Source of the DNA: PFJX01 sp044227325
Lineage (GTDB): Bacteria > Pseudomonadota > Gammaproteobacteria > Burkholderiales > Thiobacillaceae
Length of the DNA stretch: 64,000 bases
Direction of reading: 5' to 3'
Assembly (NCBI GenBank): GCA_044227325.1
Contig: JBGAFI010000007.1
Coordinates: forward strand, 1 to 64,000
Part shown: piece by piece, positions 30,117 through 40,500 of the stretch
Layout: each line of letters begins with the position of its first letter
Numbering within the stretch: the stretch's first letter is position 1
Notes under the pieces: model-generated
Databases searched by the model: none
What the model saw: the letters and a program-made list of their open reading frames with translations, nothing else
Told to the model about the DNA's origin: nothing
Made by a program: the position numbers and the translations under genes

Positions 30117-31253
30117 ATGATGAAGCGATTTGTGGTGAAGAAGAATGAATGCGGCGCCCTGCTGCGGGATGGCGACTTCGAGCGTCTGCTGAAGTCCGGC
30201 CGCCACTACTTCCTGGACCCTCTGGGGCGCCTGTCCCTGGCCGTCTGGAAGCTGGACGCGCCCATGGCCGACACCGCCCTGGTGGACTACCTGCTGAGCC
30301 GCGACCCCGCCGTCGCCGCGGAGTATTTCGAGCTGATGGCGCTGGGCGAGGACGAGGCCGGCCTGCGCTACGAGAACGACGTGCTGGTGGAGGTGCTGTC
30401 CCCCGGCAGCCGGCGCTTCTTCTGGAAAGGCCTGCTGCGCCATCGGCTGGTCAAGGTGGACCTGCGCCAGGGTTATACCCTCGCGCCCGAGCTGACCGCC
30501 CACTTGGCCCAGCCCGCGTTGCGCGGCCGCGCGGTGGCGGGTTTGGCCGGCGTGCTGCTGGTTCAGGTGCCCGCCTTCCACGTGGGCGTGCTGAAGGTGG
30601 ACGGCAAGGTCGAGCGTCTCATGCCGTCCGGCGTGGAGGCCTTCTGGCGCTTCAACCGGGACGTGCAGGTGGAGTTGGTGGATACCCGGCTGCAGAACAT
30701 GGAAGTCAGCGGCCAGGAGATCCTCTCCAGCGACAAGGTGGGCCTGCGCCTCAATCTCGCCGCCACCTGGCGCTACACGGACGTGCTGCTGGCATTTGAA
30801 AAGCTGGCCAAGCCCGCCGAGCACCTGTACCGGGAGTTGCAGTTCGGCCTGCGCGCCGCGGTGGGCACCCGCGACCTGGATGATCTGCTGGAAAACAAGC
30901 AGACCATCGACGAGGTGGTGGGCGGCCACGTGCGGCGCAAGCTGGACGGCTTCGGCATCGAGGTGGGCAGCGTGGGCGTCAAGGACATCGTCCTGCCCGG
31001 CGAGATGAAGACCATCCTGGCCCAGGTGGTGGAAGCGGAAAAGTCGGCCCAGGCCAACGTGATCCGCCGCCGGGAGGAGACCGCCGCGACCCGCTCGCTG
31101 CTCAACACGGCCAAGGTGATGGAGGACAACCCCGTCGCCCTGCGCCTGAAGGAGCTGGAGACCCTGGAACGGGTGGCCGAACGCATCGACCGCATTTCGG
31201 TGTTCGGCGGCCTGGATCAGGTGCTGGACGGCTTGGTACGCATCGGCCGCTAG
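30117..31253 (+). CDS. SPFH/band-7 (slipin-type) protein
   Basis: A 378-residue protein; ATG at 30117 behind ACGGAGAACGAA. The SPFH core runs from about residue 130 (GVLLVQVPAFHVGVLKVDG) through DVQVELVDTRLQNMEVSGQEILSSDKVGLRLNLAATWRYTD and IEVGSVGVKDIVLPGEMKTIL to a helical EAEKSAQANVIRRREETAATRSLLNTAK segment. A N-terminal region of about 120 residues has no clear membrane helix. SPFH proteins scaffold membrane microdomains and often control proteases. It is the first protein gene behind the sigma-54 promoter and structured leader; its part in RNA repair is unknown. Confidence 0.85.
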   Translation: MMKRFVVKKNECGALLRDGDFERLLKSGRHYFLDPLGRLSLAVWKLDAPMADTALVDYLLSRDPAVAAEYFELMALGEDEAGLRYENDVLVEVLSPGSRRFFWKGLLRHRLVKVDLRQGYTLAPELTAHLAQPALRGRAVAGLAGVLLVQVPAFHVGVLKVDGKVERLMPSGVEAFWRFNRDVQVELVDTRLQNMEVSGQEILSSDKVGLRLNLAATWRYTDVLLAFEKLAKPAEHLYRELQFGLRAAVGTRDLDDLLENKQTIDEVVGGHVRRKLDGFGIEVGSVGVKDIVLPGEMKTILAQVVEAEKSAQANVIRRREETAATRSLLNTAKVMEDNPVALRLKELETLERVAERIDRISVFGGLDQVLDGLVRIGR

Positions 31254-31408
31254 GCCAACATCGTTGTCCCCGCTACCAATTGGGTAGCGGGGTGGGGCCG
31301 GGAATTGACGGTGGCCGGGAATTGACGGTTACAGGAATCAAGACCCACATTGCCCCCGGATTCGAATCACCGCCGCCCCTTGCGGGCGGAAGAACACAAG
31401 GAAAGATC

Positions 31409-32626
31409 ATGGAATATCAACTGCTGGAAGTGGAAAACGGCAAGCCCATCAAGATGTGGACCCAGGGCGTGCCGGTGGAGGACGAAGCCAAGAAGCAACT
31501 GATCAACACCGCCCGCATGCCCTTCATCTACCGCCACCTGGCGGTGATGCCCGACGTGCACCTGGGCAAGGGCTCCACCATCGGCAGCGTCATCCCCACC
31601 CAGGGAGCCATCATCCCGGCCGCCGTGGGCGTGGACATCGGCTGCGGCATGATGGCCGCCCGCACCAGCCTCACCGCCGCCGATCTGCCGGACAGCCTGC
31701 ACGGACTGCGCAGCGCCATCGAGAAGGCGGTGCCCCATGGCCGCAACATGACCCGTGGCAAGCGTGACCAGGGCAGCTGGGAAAACCCGCCCGAGGCCGT
31801 GGACGACATGTGGGCCGCCCTGATGCCCGGTTTCGAGCACATCACCGAGAAGTACCCGCGCCTGAAGAACACCAACAACCACAAGCACCTGGGCACGCTG
31901 GGCACCGGCAACCACTTCATCGAGGTCTGCCTGGACGAAGCGGACCGGGTCTGGTTCATGCTGCACTCGGGTTCGCGCGGCGTGGGCAACGCCATCGGCA
32001 GCCTGTTCATCGAACTGGCCCAGGCCGACATGCGCGCCCACATCGCCAACCTGCCGGACAAGGACCTTGCCTATTTCGAGGAAGGCAGCGAACACTTCGA
32101 CGACTACGTGGAGGCGGTGGGCTGGGCACAGGACTACGCCCGCCGCAATCGGGCGGTGATGATGGGCCACGTGGTGGCCGCCGCCCGTTCGGTGATCGAC
32201 AAGCCCTTCGGCGCCGACGTGGAGGCGGTGAACTGCCACCACAACTACGTGCAGCGGGAGACCCACTTCGGCGCCCAGGTGCTGGTGACCCGCAAGGGCG
32301 CGGTGTCGGCGCGGAAGGGGGAACTGGGCATCATCCCCGGTTCCATGGGGGCGAAGAGCTACATCGTGCGCGGCCTGGGCAACGAGGAGGCGTTCTGCTC
32401 GTGCAGCCACGGCGCCGGCCGCGCCATGAGCCGCAACGAGGCCAAGCGCCGCTTCACGCTGGAGGACCAGATCCGGGCCACCGCCGGCGTCGAGTGCCGC
32501 AAGGACAAGGACGTGATCGACGAGATCCCCATGGCCTATAAGGACATCGACGCGGTCATGGAGGCCCAGCGGGAGCTGGTGGAGGTGGTGCATACCTTGC
32601 GCCAGGTGGTTTGTGTGAAGGGGTGA
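31409..32626 (+). CDS. rtcB: RtcB, 3'-phosphate/5'-OH RNA ligase
   Basis: A 405-residue protein, close to the family's usual length. The ATG at 31409 follows AAGGAAAGATC, and the N-terminus (MEYQLLEVENGKPIKMWTQGVPVE) matches enteric RtcB. It has the manganese-binding block VGVDIGCGMMAARTS and the guanylated histidine in CSCSHGAGRAMSR. RtcB joins 2',3'-cyclic-phosphate or 3'-phosphate ends to 5'-OH ends with GTP, resealing cleaved tRNAs. It is followed four bases later by an unknown gene. Confidence 0.97.
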   Translation: MEYQLLEVENGKPIKMWTQGVPVEDEAKKQLINTARMPFIYRHLAVMPDVHLGKGSTIGSVIPTQGAIIPAAVGVDIGCGMMAARTSLTAADLPDSLHGLRSAIEKAVPHGRNMTRGKRDQGSWENPPEAVDDMWAALMPGFEHITEKYPRLKNTNNHKHLGTLGTGNHFIEVCLDEADRVWFMLHSGSRGVGNAIGSLFIELAQADMRAHIANLPDKDLAYFEEGSEHFDDYVEAVGWAQDYARRNRAVMMGHVVAAARSVIDKPFGADVEAVNCHHNYVQRETHFGAQVLVTRKGAVSARKGELGIIPGSMGAKSYIVRGLGNEEAFCSCSHGAGRAMSRNEAKRRFTLEDQIRATAGVECRKDKDVIDEIPMAYKDIDAVMEAQRELVEVVHTLRQVVCVKG

Positions 32627-32629
32627 AAC

Positions 32630-33484
32630 TTGGCTCGTAATCGACAACTCTTGGAAGAGGCATACCGTAAGTTCTGGGACCAAACGGAGCAGGAAAAGAC
32701 GACTTTGCCTGGTCCCGCTTCATATGATCTGTGCGACTCCATATTTAATGGACATTGGCCGCATTTCACTGGATGGATGGTTAGCGGCGAACTACGGGAC
32801 TCAACCAACTTGATTAACGCTTGGTGGAGAAATCTCGACCAGCTTGCAGTATGGAATTTGGTGCTTCGTGAATATGGGGAGATGGAGGCGTGGGATATAC
32901 GCATCCACTTGGTCGAGCCGCTTGCCCACTTCTGCCTGCTCCAACCCAGTGCGACACGAGACCGAGTCGGGTTGATTGCCACGAATGCGGTTCATCAAGC
33001 GAACTTGGCATTGGCTTCTGGCTATCAAGATGTGCTCGATCAAGATCACAAACACCGTGGCCAGTTCTTGCGTCGTAACGAGGTTGAAAAGCAACTTGGC
33101 CGAATTGGCGTCGGTTGGAAAAGCATCAAGGAACTCGCTCAGGCGCTTGTTGAGCTAGATGGGCCTGAACACCGCAGAACAACCTTTGACTTTCGGAACC
33201 GGGTAAGCCATTTCATCGCTCCCCGTCTTGAACTTGGTTGTGTGTCGAATTTCTCCCGAGAGATCGTTCCTAGGGAAAAGCTGGTCAAGCGCCCTGATGG
33301 CCGCTACCAAGCAGAAAAGTGTCCTGAAGAGAAAGTAGTTCGCTATGGGTGGGGAGAGTTGGAGCCGTTGACGTTAAATGAGATCGTGGAAGTCAATACT
33401 GCCCAATACTTGTTGGCGTTACAGGTCCATAACTGTTACTCGAAGCTTTTGACAGAGATATTGGATCGCATGCAACAAAATTAG
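32630..33484 (+). CDS. Unknown helical protein with a HEPN-like RNxxxH motif, embedded between rtcB and rtcA
   Basis: A 284-residue product with a TTG start four bases after the rtcB stop; GAAGGGG precedes it, so translation is probably coupled. The sequence is rich in aromatic helical segments (FTGWMVSGELRDSTNLINAW, AWDIRIHLVEPLAHF). Near residues 187-195 it reads FDFRNRVSHF, an Rx4H motif in the RNxxxH form typical of HEPN ribonucleases. No family is recognised, and a non-catalytic role remains possible. Its GC content is visibly lower than that of rtcB and rtcA, suggesting later acquisition. The 144 bases to rtcA contain a REP-like dyad (33500-33590) but no gene. Confidence 0.7.
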   Translation: MARNRQLLEEAYRKFWDQTEQEKTTLPGPASYDLCDSIFNGHWPHFTGWMVSGELRDSTNLINAWWRNLDQLAVWNLVLREYGEMEAWDIRIHLVEPLAHFCLLQPSATRDRVGLIATNAVHQANLALASGYQDVLDQDHKHRGQFLRRNEVEKQLGRIGVGWKSIKELAQALVELDGPEHRRTTFDFRNRVSHFIAPRLELGCVSNFSREIVPREKLVKRPDGRYQAEKCPEEKVVRYGWGELEPLTLNEIVEVNTAQYLLALQVHNCYSKLLTEILDRMQQN

Positions 33485-33628
33485 CGACCGTTGGGTGGAT
33501 GAGCGCAGGCGTAATCCGCAGCATGCGAACGCCATCCGGCGGAAGGTGCTGCGTTTTTCCGCCCTACGCTCCGGTGGTGGTGGCGCACACCTCGTTCCCA
33601 CGACGCCAAAAGACCGTATTTCCGTAGC

Positions 33629-34657
33629 ATGAAAGCCATGAATATGATTGAACTCGACGGCGCCCAGGGCGAAGGCGGCGGCCAGATCCTGCGCACCGCC
33701 CTGACCCTGTCCATGATCACCGGCACGCCGTTCCGCATGGAACGCATCCGCGCCCGCCGGCCCAAGCCGGGCCTGCTGCGCCAGCACCTGACCGCGGTGC
33801 AGGCCGCCGCGAAAATCAGCGGGGCGAAAGTCGACGGCGCCGAGCCGGGCTCGGCCACCCTGGCCTTCGAGCCGGGCCCCATCCGGGGCGGCGACTACCG
33901 CTTCGCCATCGGCACGGCGGGGAGCTGCACCCTGGTGCTGCAGACGGTGCTGCCGGCCCTGTGGTTCGCCGACGGCCCCAGCTCCCTGACGGTCAGCGGC
34001 GGCACCCATAACCCCGCGGCGCCGCCGGCGGACTTCCTGATCCGCAGTTGGCAACCGCTGATGCGGGCCATGGGTGTGGACATGGACATTCAACTGGTCC
34101 GCCACGGTTTCTATCCGGCCGGCGGCGGCGAAATCACGGCGGCGGTCAGGCCGGTGCCGGCCCTGGGCCATCTGCAACTGGCGCGCAAAGGCGAGTTCGT
34201 CGCCGGCAAGGCCATCGGCGTGGTCGCCGGCGTGCCCACCGACGTGGCCGTCCGCGAGCTTGACCGCGTCGAGGCGCAGTTGGGCAAGCTGGACCGGGAG
34301 ACGCGCCTGCTGCCCTCCCGGGAGGGGCCGGGCAATGTGCTGATGGTGGAACTGGTCTATGCGGGGATCACCGCCGTGTTCACCGGTTTCGGCGAGCGCG
34401 GACTCCCCGCGGAGCAGGTGGCCGACCAGGTGGCCAAGGCCGCGCATCTTTACCGGGATGCGCCGGCGGCGGTGGACGAGCATCTGGCCGACCAGCTTCT
34501 GGCGCCCATGGCCCTGGCCGGAGGAGGAAGCTTCTCGACCACCGGCTTGTCGTCCCACTTCCAGACGAACCGGGAGGTGGTCATGGCGTTCTTGCCGGTC
34601 GCCATCCTCACGCGGGAAGAAGAGGGGATGACCTGGGTGGCCCTGAGCCGGAGATGA
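33629..34657 (+). CDS. rtcA: RtcA, RNA 3'-terminal phosphate cyclase
   Basis: A 342-residue protein of normal family length: IELDGAQGEGGGQILRTALTLS at the start, RARRPKPGLLRQHLT, GTAGSCTLVLQTVLPAL, and the adenylated histidine in AAVDEHLADQLLAP. It converts RNA 3'-phosphates to 2',3'-cyclic phosphates with ATP, generating an RtcB substrate or protecting ends. Start is one of three closely spaced in-frame ATGs (33629, 33638, 33644); none has a strong RBS. Last gene of the repair operon. Confidence 0.95.
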   Translation: MKAMNMIELDGAQGEGGGQILRTALTLSMITGTPFRMERIRARRPKPGLLRQHLTAVQAAAKISGAKVDGAEPGSATLAFEPGPIRGGDYRFAIGTAGSCTLVLQTVLPALWFADGPSSLTVSGGTHNPAAPPADFLIRSWQPLMRAMGVDMDIQLVRHGFYPAGGGEITAAVRPVPALGHLQLARKGEFVAGKAIGVVAGVPTDVAVRELDRVEAQLGKLDRETRLLPSREGPGNVLMVELVYAGITAVFTGFGERGLPAEQVADQVAKAAHLYRDAPAAVDEHLADQLLAPMALAGGGSFSTTGLSSHFQTNREVVMAFLPVAILTREEEGMTWVALSRR

Positions 34658-34939
34658 CGCGGGCCGATGCGCCTCGCGTCCACGGCAGGGGTGGTGTCGG
34701 GCTGGAACGGACCCAGGGCCCGGGATGGCGGCCGCCGGTGTGGCGTTCGGCCACGGCCGGATAGCCATGCCTCGCGCGGGGCTAAGCGATCGCGACGGCG
34801 CCATTCCGCGCGCCGCGGGTGGCAGGGGCGATACCCGGGCGGGCATGACCGCAAGCCAAAAGCCCGCATAAGGTTTTCATGGCCGGTCCAGGCCTTTATC
34901 CTGTGCCGACCCCGCATGATTCCGCTACAGCAAAGACCA
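34658..34939. other. GC-rich intergenic region before glgP
   Basis: About 280 bases with several short GC dyads and no convincing gene or promoter. The glgP frame stays open through much of it, but the translation (for example RRHSARRGWQGRYPGG) has no family similarity, so it is treated as non-coding. Confidence 0.5.
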
Positions 34940-37471
34940 ATGAATAAACACAACTCCCCCAGCCATCTCCGGCCTTTGCGCGCCAGCCATCCCACCTCCG
35001 AACTGTTCCGCCTGCCGCCCCTGGGCATGGACGACGAGGCGCTGGCGCTGGATATCCGCCGCTATTTCGGCACCTACCTGGGGCGCGACCACCACTGCCG
35101 TTCCACCCACTATCCCTATCAAGCGCTGGCGCTGAGCTTGCGCGACCGCCTGATGGAGCGTTGGAAACGCAGCCGCTATGCCTACGAGCAGCAGGATGCG
35201 AAGCACGCCTACTACCTCTCCCTGGAATTCCTGATGGGGCGCACCCTCAGCAACGCGCTGCTCAACCTCGACCTGGGCGCGGCGGCGGACACGGCGCTGC
35301 GCCGCCTCGGCCTGGATCTGGAGGAGATGATCGACGTGGAAAACGACGCCGGCCTGGGCAACGGCGGCCTGGGGCGTCTCGCCGCCTGCTTCCTGGACAG
35401 TTGCGCCACGCTCCAGTTGCCGGTGATGGGCTACGGCATCCGCTACGAATACGGCATGTTCCGCCAGCGCATCGAGGACGGGCGCCAGGCGGAGGAGCCG
35501 GACCACTGGCTGCGCGAGGGCAACCCCTGGGAACTGGAGCGGCCCGAACACACGCGGCGCATCCAGTACGGCGGCCGCACCGAGACCTTCCAGGGCGTCG
35601 ACGGCCGCCAGCACGTGCGCTGGGTGGACAGCTACGACGTGCTGGCCGTGCCTTACGACATCCCGATTCCCGGCTACCACAACGACACGGTCAACGTGCT
35701 GCGCCTGTGGAGCGCGGCGGCCACCGACGAATTCGACCTGGGCGAGTTCAACGCCGGCTCCTATCCGGAATCGGTGGCGGCGAAGAACGCGGCCGAGAAC
35801 ATCACCATGGTGCTGTATCCCAACGACACCAGCGAGAACGGCAAGGAACTGCGCCTGCGCCAGCAGTACTTCCTCGCCTCGGCCAGCCTGCAGGACGTGC
35901 TGGAGCGCTGGGAACACCACAATGGCGACGATTTCTCCCGCTTCGCCGAGAAGAACTGCTTCCAGCTCAACGACACCCACCCGAGCTGCGCGGTGCCCGA
36001 GCTGATGCGCCTGCTCATCGACGAGCACGGCCTGGAATGGAAGCCGGCCTGGGAGATCACGCGCCGGACCATGGCCTACACCAACCACACCCTGTTGCCG
36101 GAAGCCCTGGAGAAATGGCCGGTGCGCCTGTTCGCCCAGCTTCTGCCGCGCATCCTGGAGATCATCTACGAGATCAACGCCCGCTTCCTGTTGGAAGTGG
36201 CGCGGCGCTGGCCGGGAGACGGCGAGCGGCTCGCGCGCATGTCCCTGATCGAGGAAGGCCCGGCGCCCCAGGTGCGCATGGCCTATCTCGCCATCGTCGG
36301 CAGCTACTCGGTGAACGGCGTCGCGGAACTGCATTCCGATCTGCTGCGCAAAGGGCTGTTCCGCGACTTCCACGAACTCTGGCCCGAAAAGTTCAACAAC
36401 AAGACCAACGGCGTCACCCAGCGCCGCTGGCTGGCCTCGGCGAACCCCGGGCTGGCGCGGCTCTTGGACGAAACCATCGGCGACGGTTGGGTGACCCGCC
36501 TGGACGAGTTGAAGGGCCTCGCCCGCCATGCCGACGACGCGGCCTTCCGCGCCCGCTGGCATGAGGTGAAACGCGCCAACAAGGTCCGCCTCGCCGCCTT
36601 GGTGAAGCGGGACTGCAAGGTGAGCTTCGACCCGGACGCCCTGTTCGACGTACAGGTGAAACGCATCCATGAATACAAGCGCCAACTGCTCAACATCCTG
36701 CATGTCATCCATCTCTACGCCCGTCTGAAGAACGGCGAGGAGCGGGACTGGACGCCGCGTTGCGTGCTGATCGGCGGCAAGGCCGCGCCTGGCTATTTCA
36801 TGGCCAAGCGCATCATCAGCCTGGTGTGCAAGGTGGCCGAGATGGTCAACGGCGACGAGCAGGTGGGAAACCGGCTCAAGGTGGCCTTCCTGCCCAACTA
36901 CCGGGTGTCGGCGATGGAGATCATCGCCCCGGGCACGGACCTTTCCGAGCAGATTTCCACCGCCGGCAAGGAAGCCTCCGGCACCGGCAACATGAAGTTC
37001 ATGATGAACGGCGCGGTCACCATCGGCACCCTGGACGGCGCCAACATCGAGATCCGCGAGGAAGTGGGGGAAGAAAACTTCTTCCTGTTCGGCCTCACCG
37101 CCGAGGAAGTGGAGGCCGCCCGCGCCCATTACGATCCCAACGGCATCATCGAGGCGGACAAGGATCTGAAGCGGGTCATGGCGTTGCTGGAATCCGGCCA
37201 CTTCAACCCGTTCGAGCCGGGCCTGTTCGATCCCATCGTCCACGCCATCCGCGCCGCGGAAGATCCCTGGCTGGTCGCCGCCGATTTCCGCGCCTTCGTC
37301 GACGCCCAGGAGGCCGCCGCGCGGGCCTATCGCGACCGGGAGGCCTGGACGCGCATGAGCATCCTCAACTGCGCGTGCAGCGGCAAATTCTCCACGGACC
37401 GCACCATGGAGGAATACAACGCGGAGATCTGGAAACTGACGCCGGTGGCGCCGGCGCCGGCGGGGGATTGA
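34940..37471 (+). CDS. glgP: Glycogen/alpha-glucan phosphorylase
   Basis: An 843-residue GT35 phosphorylase. Catalytic-domain landmarks: AYYLSLEFLMGRTLSNALLNL, VENDAGLGNGGLGRLAACFLDS, QLNDTHPSCAVPELMRLL, FNNKTNGVTQRRWL, VKRIHEYKRQLLN. The PLP lysine is in GTGNMKFMMNG (K686). It releases glucose-1-phosphate from alpha-1,4-glucan. ATG at 34940 gives a family-typical N-terminus; an ATG at 34916 is an alternative. Other glycogen genes are not in the window. It ends next to a perfect palindrome shared with convergent cusA. Confidence 0.95.
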   Translation: MNKHNSPSHLRPLRASHPTSELFRLPPLGMDDEALALDIRRYFGTYLGRDHHCRSTHYPYQALALSLRDRLMERWKRSRYAYEQQDAKHAYYLSLEFLMGRTLSNALLNLDLGAAADTALRRLGLDLEEMIDVENDAGLGNGGLGRLAACFLDSCATLQLPVMGYGIRYEYGMFRQRIEDGRQAEEPDHWLREGNPWELERPEHTRRIQYGGRTETFQGVDGRQHVRWVDSYDVLAVPYDIPIPGYHNDTVNVLRLWSAAATDEFDLGEFNAGSYPESVAAKNAAENITMVLYPNDTSENGKELRLRQQYFLASASLQDVLERWEHHNGDDFSRFAEKNCFQLNDTHPSCAVPELMRLLIDEHGLEWKPAWEITRRTMAYTNHTLLPEALEKWPVRLFAQLLPRILEIIYEINARFLLEVARRWPGDGERLARMSLIEEGPAPQVRMAYLAIVGSYSVNGVAELHSDLLRKGLFRDFHELWPEKFNNKTNGVTQRRWLASANPGLARLLDETIGDGWVTRLDELKGLARHADDAAFRARWHEVKRANKVRLAALVKRDCKVSFDPDALFDVQVKRIHEYKRQLLNILHVIHLYARLKNGEERDWTPRCVLIGGKAAPGYFMAKRIISLVCKVAEMVNGDEQVGNRLKVAFLPNYRVSAMEIIAPGTDLSEQISTAGKEASGTGNMKFMMNGAVTIGTLDGANIEIREEVGEENFFLFGLTAEEVEAARAHYDPNGIIEADKDLKRVMALLESGHFNPFEPGLFDPIVHAIRAAEDPWLVAADFRAFVDAQEAAARAYRDREAWTRMSILNCACSGKFSTDRTMEEYNAEIWKLTPVAPAPAGD

Positions 37472-37495
37472 GCGGGCGCCCGGCCGACGCGGTTC

Positions 37496-37525
37496 CCTTG
37501 CCCCGCCGCGCGCGGCGGGGCAAGG
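37496..37525. terminator. Perfect 30-base palindrome between convergent glgP and cusA
   Basis: The arms CCTTGCCCCGCCGCG and CGCGGCGGGGCAAGG are exact reverse complements with no loop bases spare. It lies 25 bases after the glgP stop and 18 bases before the cusA stop, so it could act as a bidirectional transcript end, although no T-run is present on either side. A REP-type palindrome is the alternative. Confidence 0.5.
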
Positions 37526-37543
37526 CGCCGACAGCCGATACGC

Positions 37544-40500
37544 TTACTTCATCCCGCGTCCGCGCCAGAGCAGGTAGACCACCGGGATCACGAACATGGA
37601 CAGCAGCGGCGCGGTGACCATGCCGCCCACCATGGGCGCGGCGATGCGGCGCATCACCTCGCTGCCGGTGCCGGAGCCCAGCATGATGGGCAGCAGGCCG
37701 GCCATGATGACCGCCACGGTCATGGCCTTGGGCCGCACCCGCAGCACCGCGCCCTCGACGATGGCGGCCATGAGATCGGCCCGGGTGTTGAAGCGGCCCT
37801 CGGCCTGGCGCGTCTTCACCGCCTGGTCCAGGTAGATCAGCATGATGACGCCGAACTCCGCCGCCACCCCGGCCAGGGCAATGAAGCCCACCGCCACCGC
37901 CACCGACATGTTGTAGCCCAGCAGATAAAGCAGCCAGTAGCCGCCGATCAGGGCGAAGGGCAGGGAGGTCATGATCAGCAGCGGCTGCCACAAGGTGCGG
38001 AAGGTCATGAACAGCAGCAGGAAGATGATGCCCAGGGTCAGCGGCAGCACCAGCTTCAGCCGCGCTTCCGCCCGCTCCAGGTATTCGTACTGGCCTGACC
38101 AGGCGATGGAGTAGCCGGGCGGCAGTTCCACCTGCTTCGCCACGGCCGCCTGCGCATCCTTCACATAGCTGCCCAGGTCCTGGCCCTTGATGTCCACGAA
38201 GATCCAGCCGTTGGGCCGGGCGTTCTCGCTTTTCAGCATGGGCGGGCCGTCGGAGATGGTCAGTTTGGCCACCGCGCTAAGCGGAACGTTGGCGCCCTGG
38301 GCGGTGATCAGGGGCAGTTGTCCCAGGCGCTCGACGCTGTCGCGCAACTCGCGCGGGAAGCGCACCTGGATGGGATAGCGCTCCAACCCCTCCACCGTCT
38401 CCGCCACCGTCGCGCCGCCCACCGCGATGCTGACCAGTTCCTGCACGTCGGCGATGTTGAGGCCGAAGCGGGCGGCGGCGTCCCGGTCGATGTCCACGTT
38501 CAGGTAGCGGCCCGAGGTGACCCGCTCGGCGAAGGCGCTGGCGGTGCCCGGCAGGGTTTTCAGCGCCGCCTCCACCTGGGTGCCCACCTGCTGGATCACG
38601 TCCAGATCCGGCCCGGCGATCTTGACGCCCACCGGACTGCGGATGCCCGTCGCCAGCATGTCGATGCGCGTGCGGATGGGCTGCACCCACAGATTGGCCA
38701 GGCCGGGAATGCGCACGTTGCGGTCCAACTCATCGGTGATGTCCTTCAGGGTCACGCCGGGGCGCCATTCCGACGGATCCTTGAGCTGGATGGTGGTCTC
38801 GATCATGGTCAGCGGCGCCGGGTCGGTGGCCGAGTCGGCGCGGCCGATCTTGCCGAACACGCTTTTGATCTCCGGCACGGTCTTGGTGAGCCGGTCGGAC
38901 AACTGCAACAGCTCCGCCGCCTTGGAGGGGGACAGGCCGGGCAGGGTGGTGGGCATGGCGAGCAGATCGCCTTCGTTCAGGGGCGGGATGAATTCCGCCC
39001 CCACCTTCGACACCGGATACCAGGTCGCCGCCAGCAACAGCGCCGCCACCAGCAGGTTCAGCCAGGGCCCGCGCAGGGCGATGCCGATCAGGGGCCGGTA
39101 GAGGGCGATCAGCAGGCGGTTGATGGGGTTCTTGTTTTCCGCCGGGATCTTGCCCCGGATGAACCAGCCCATGAGTACCGGGATCAGCGTCACCGACAAG
39201 CCGGCCGCCGCCGCCATGGCGTAGGTCTTGGTGTAGGCCAGCGGCGCGAACAGGCGGCCCTCCTGGGCCTCCAGGGTGAATACCGGCAGGAAGCTCACCG
39301 TGATGATGAGCAGGCTGAAGAACAGGGCCGGGCCGACCTCCGCCGCCGAGGCGGCGGCGATGGCGAAGTAGTCGGGCTTGGGTTGTGGAGCGCGTGGGCT
39401 TCCCCCCTCCCTGCCCTCCCCCGTGAACGGGGGAGGGTTCAAGAGTTCGCCGCGTGCTATTGCCTGCGCGCTCTTTTCTCCCTCCCCCGCGCGCGGGGGA
39501 GGGTTGGGGTAGGGGGAACCCCCTTGCGCATGCCACCATGCCTCCAGATGTTTGTGGGCGTTCTCGATCATGACGATGGCCGCGTCCACCATGGCGCCGA
39601 TGGCGATGGCGATACCGCCCAGGGACATGATGTTGGCGTTGATGCCCTGGTGGCGCATGACGATGAAGGCGATCAGGATGCCCAGGGGCAGGGAGACGAT
39701 GGCCACCAGGCTGGAGCGCAGGTGGAACAGGAACAGCATGCACACCAGGGCGACGACGACGAATTCCTCCGCCAGCTTGTGGGTCAGGGTTTCCACCGAG
39801 CGCTTGATGAGGCCGGAGCGGTCGTAGGTGGGCACGATCTCCACGCCCGGCGGCAGGCTCTTCTTCAGGGCCGCGAGCTTGGCCTTGACCGCGTCGATGG
39901 TGTCCAGCGCGTTGCCGCCGGAACGCATGACGATGACGCCGCCCACCACCTCGCCCTGGCCGTCCAGTTCGGCGATGCCCCGGCGCATCTGCGGCCCGGT
40001 CTGCACCCGCGCCACGTCGCGCAACTGGATCGGAATGCCGTTCGGCCCCAGGCCCACGGGGACCTTCTCGAAATCCTCCAGGGTCTTCAGGTAGCCGCTG
40101 GCGCGCACCATGTATTCCGCCTCGCCCAGCTCCAGGATCGAGCCGCCCGCCTCCTGGTTGGCCCGGCGCACCGCGCCGACGATATGGGACAAAGGCATGT
40201 TCAGGGCGCGCATGCGTTCCGGATCGATGAGGATCTGGTACTGCTTCACCATGCCGCCGATGGTGGCCACCTCCGCCACGTTGGGCAGGCCCTGCAGTTC
40301 GAACTTGAGGAACCAGTCCTGCAAGGAGCGCAACTGGGCCAGATCGTGCTTGCCGGTCTTGTCCACCAGGGCGTACTCGTAGATCCAGCCGACGCCGGTG
40401 GCGTCCGGCCCGATGGCCGGCTTCGCCGCCGCCGGCAGCTTGCTCGCCGCCGTGTTCAGGTACTCCAGCACCCGGGAACGGGCCCAGTAGAGATCGGTGC

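Noticed and set aside
33485..33628. Short gene between the HEPN-like gene and rtcA
   Set aside because: It contains only a REP-like dyad; no frame has a start with RBS and a sensible length.
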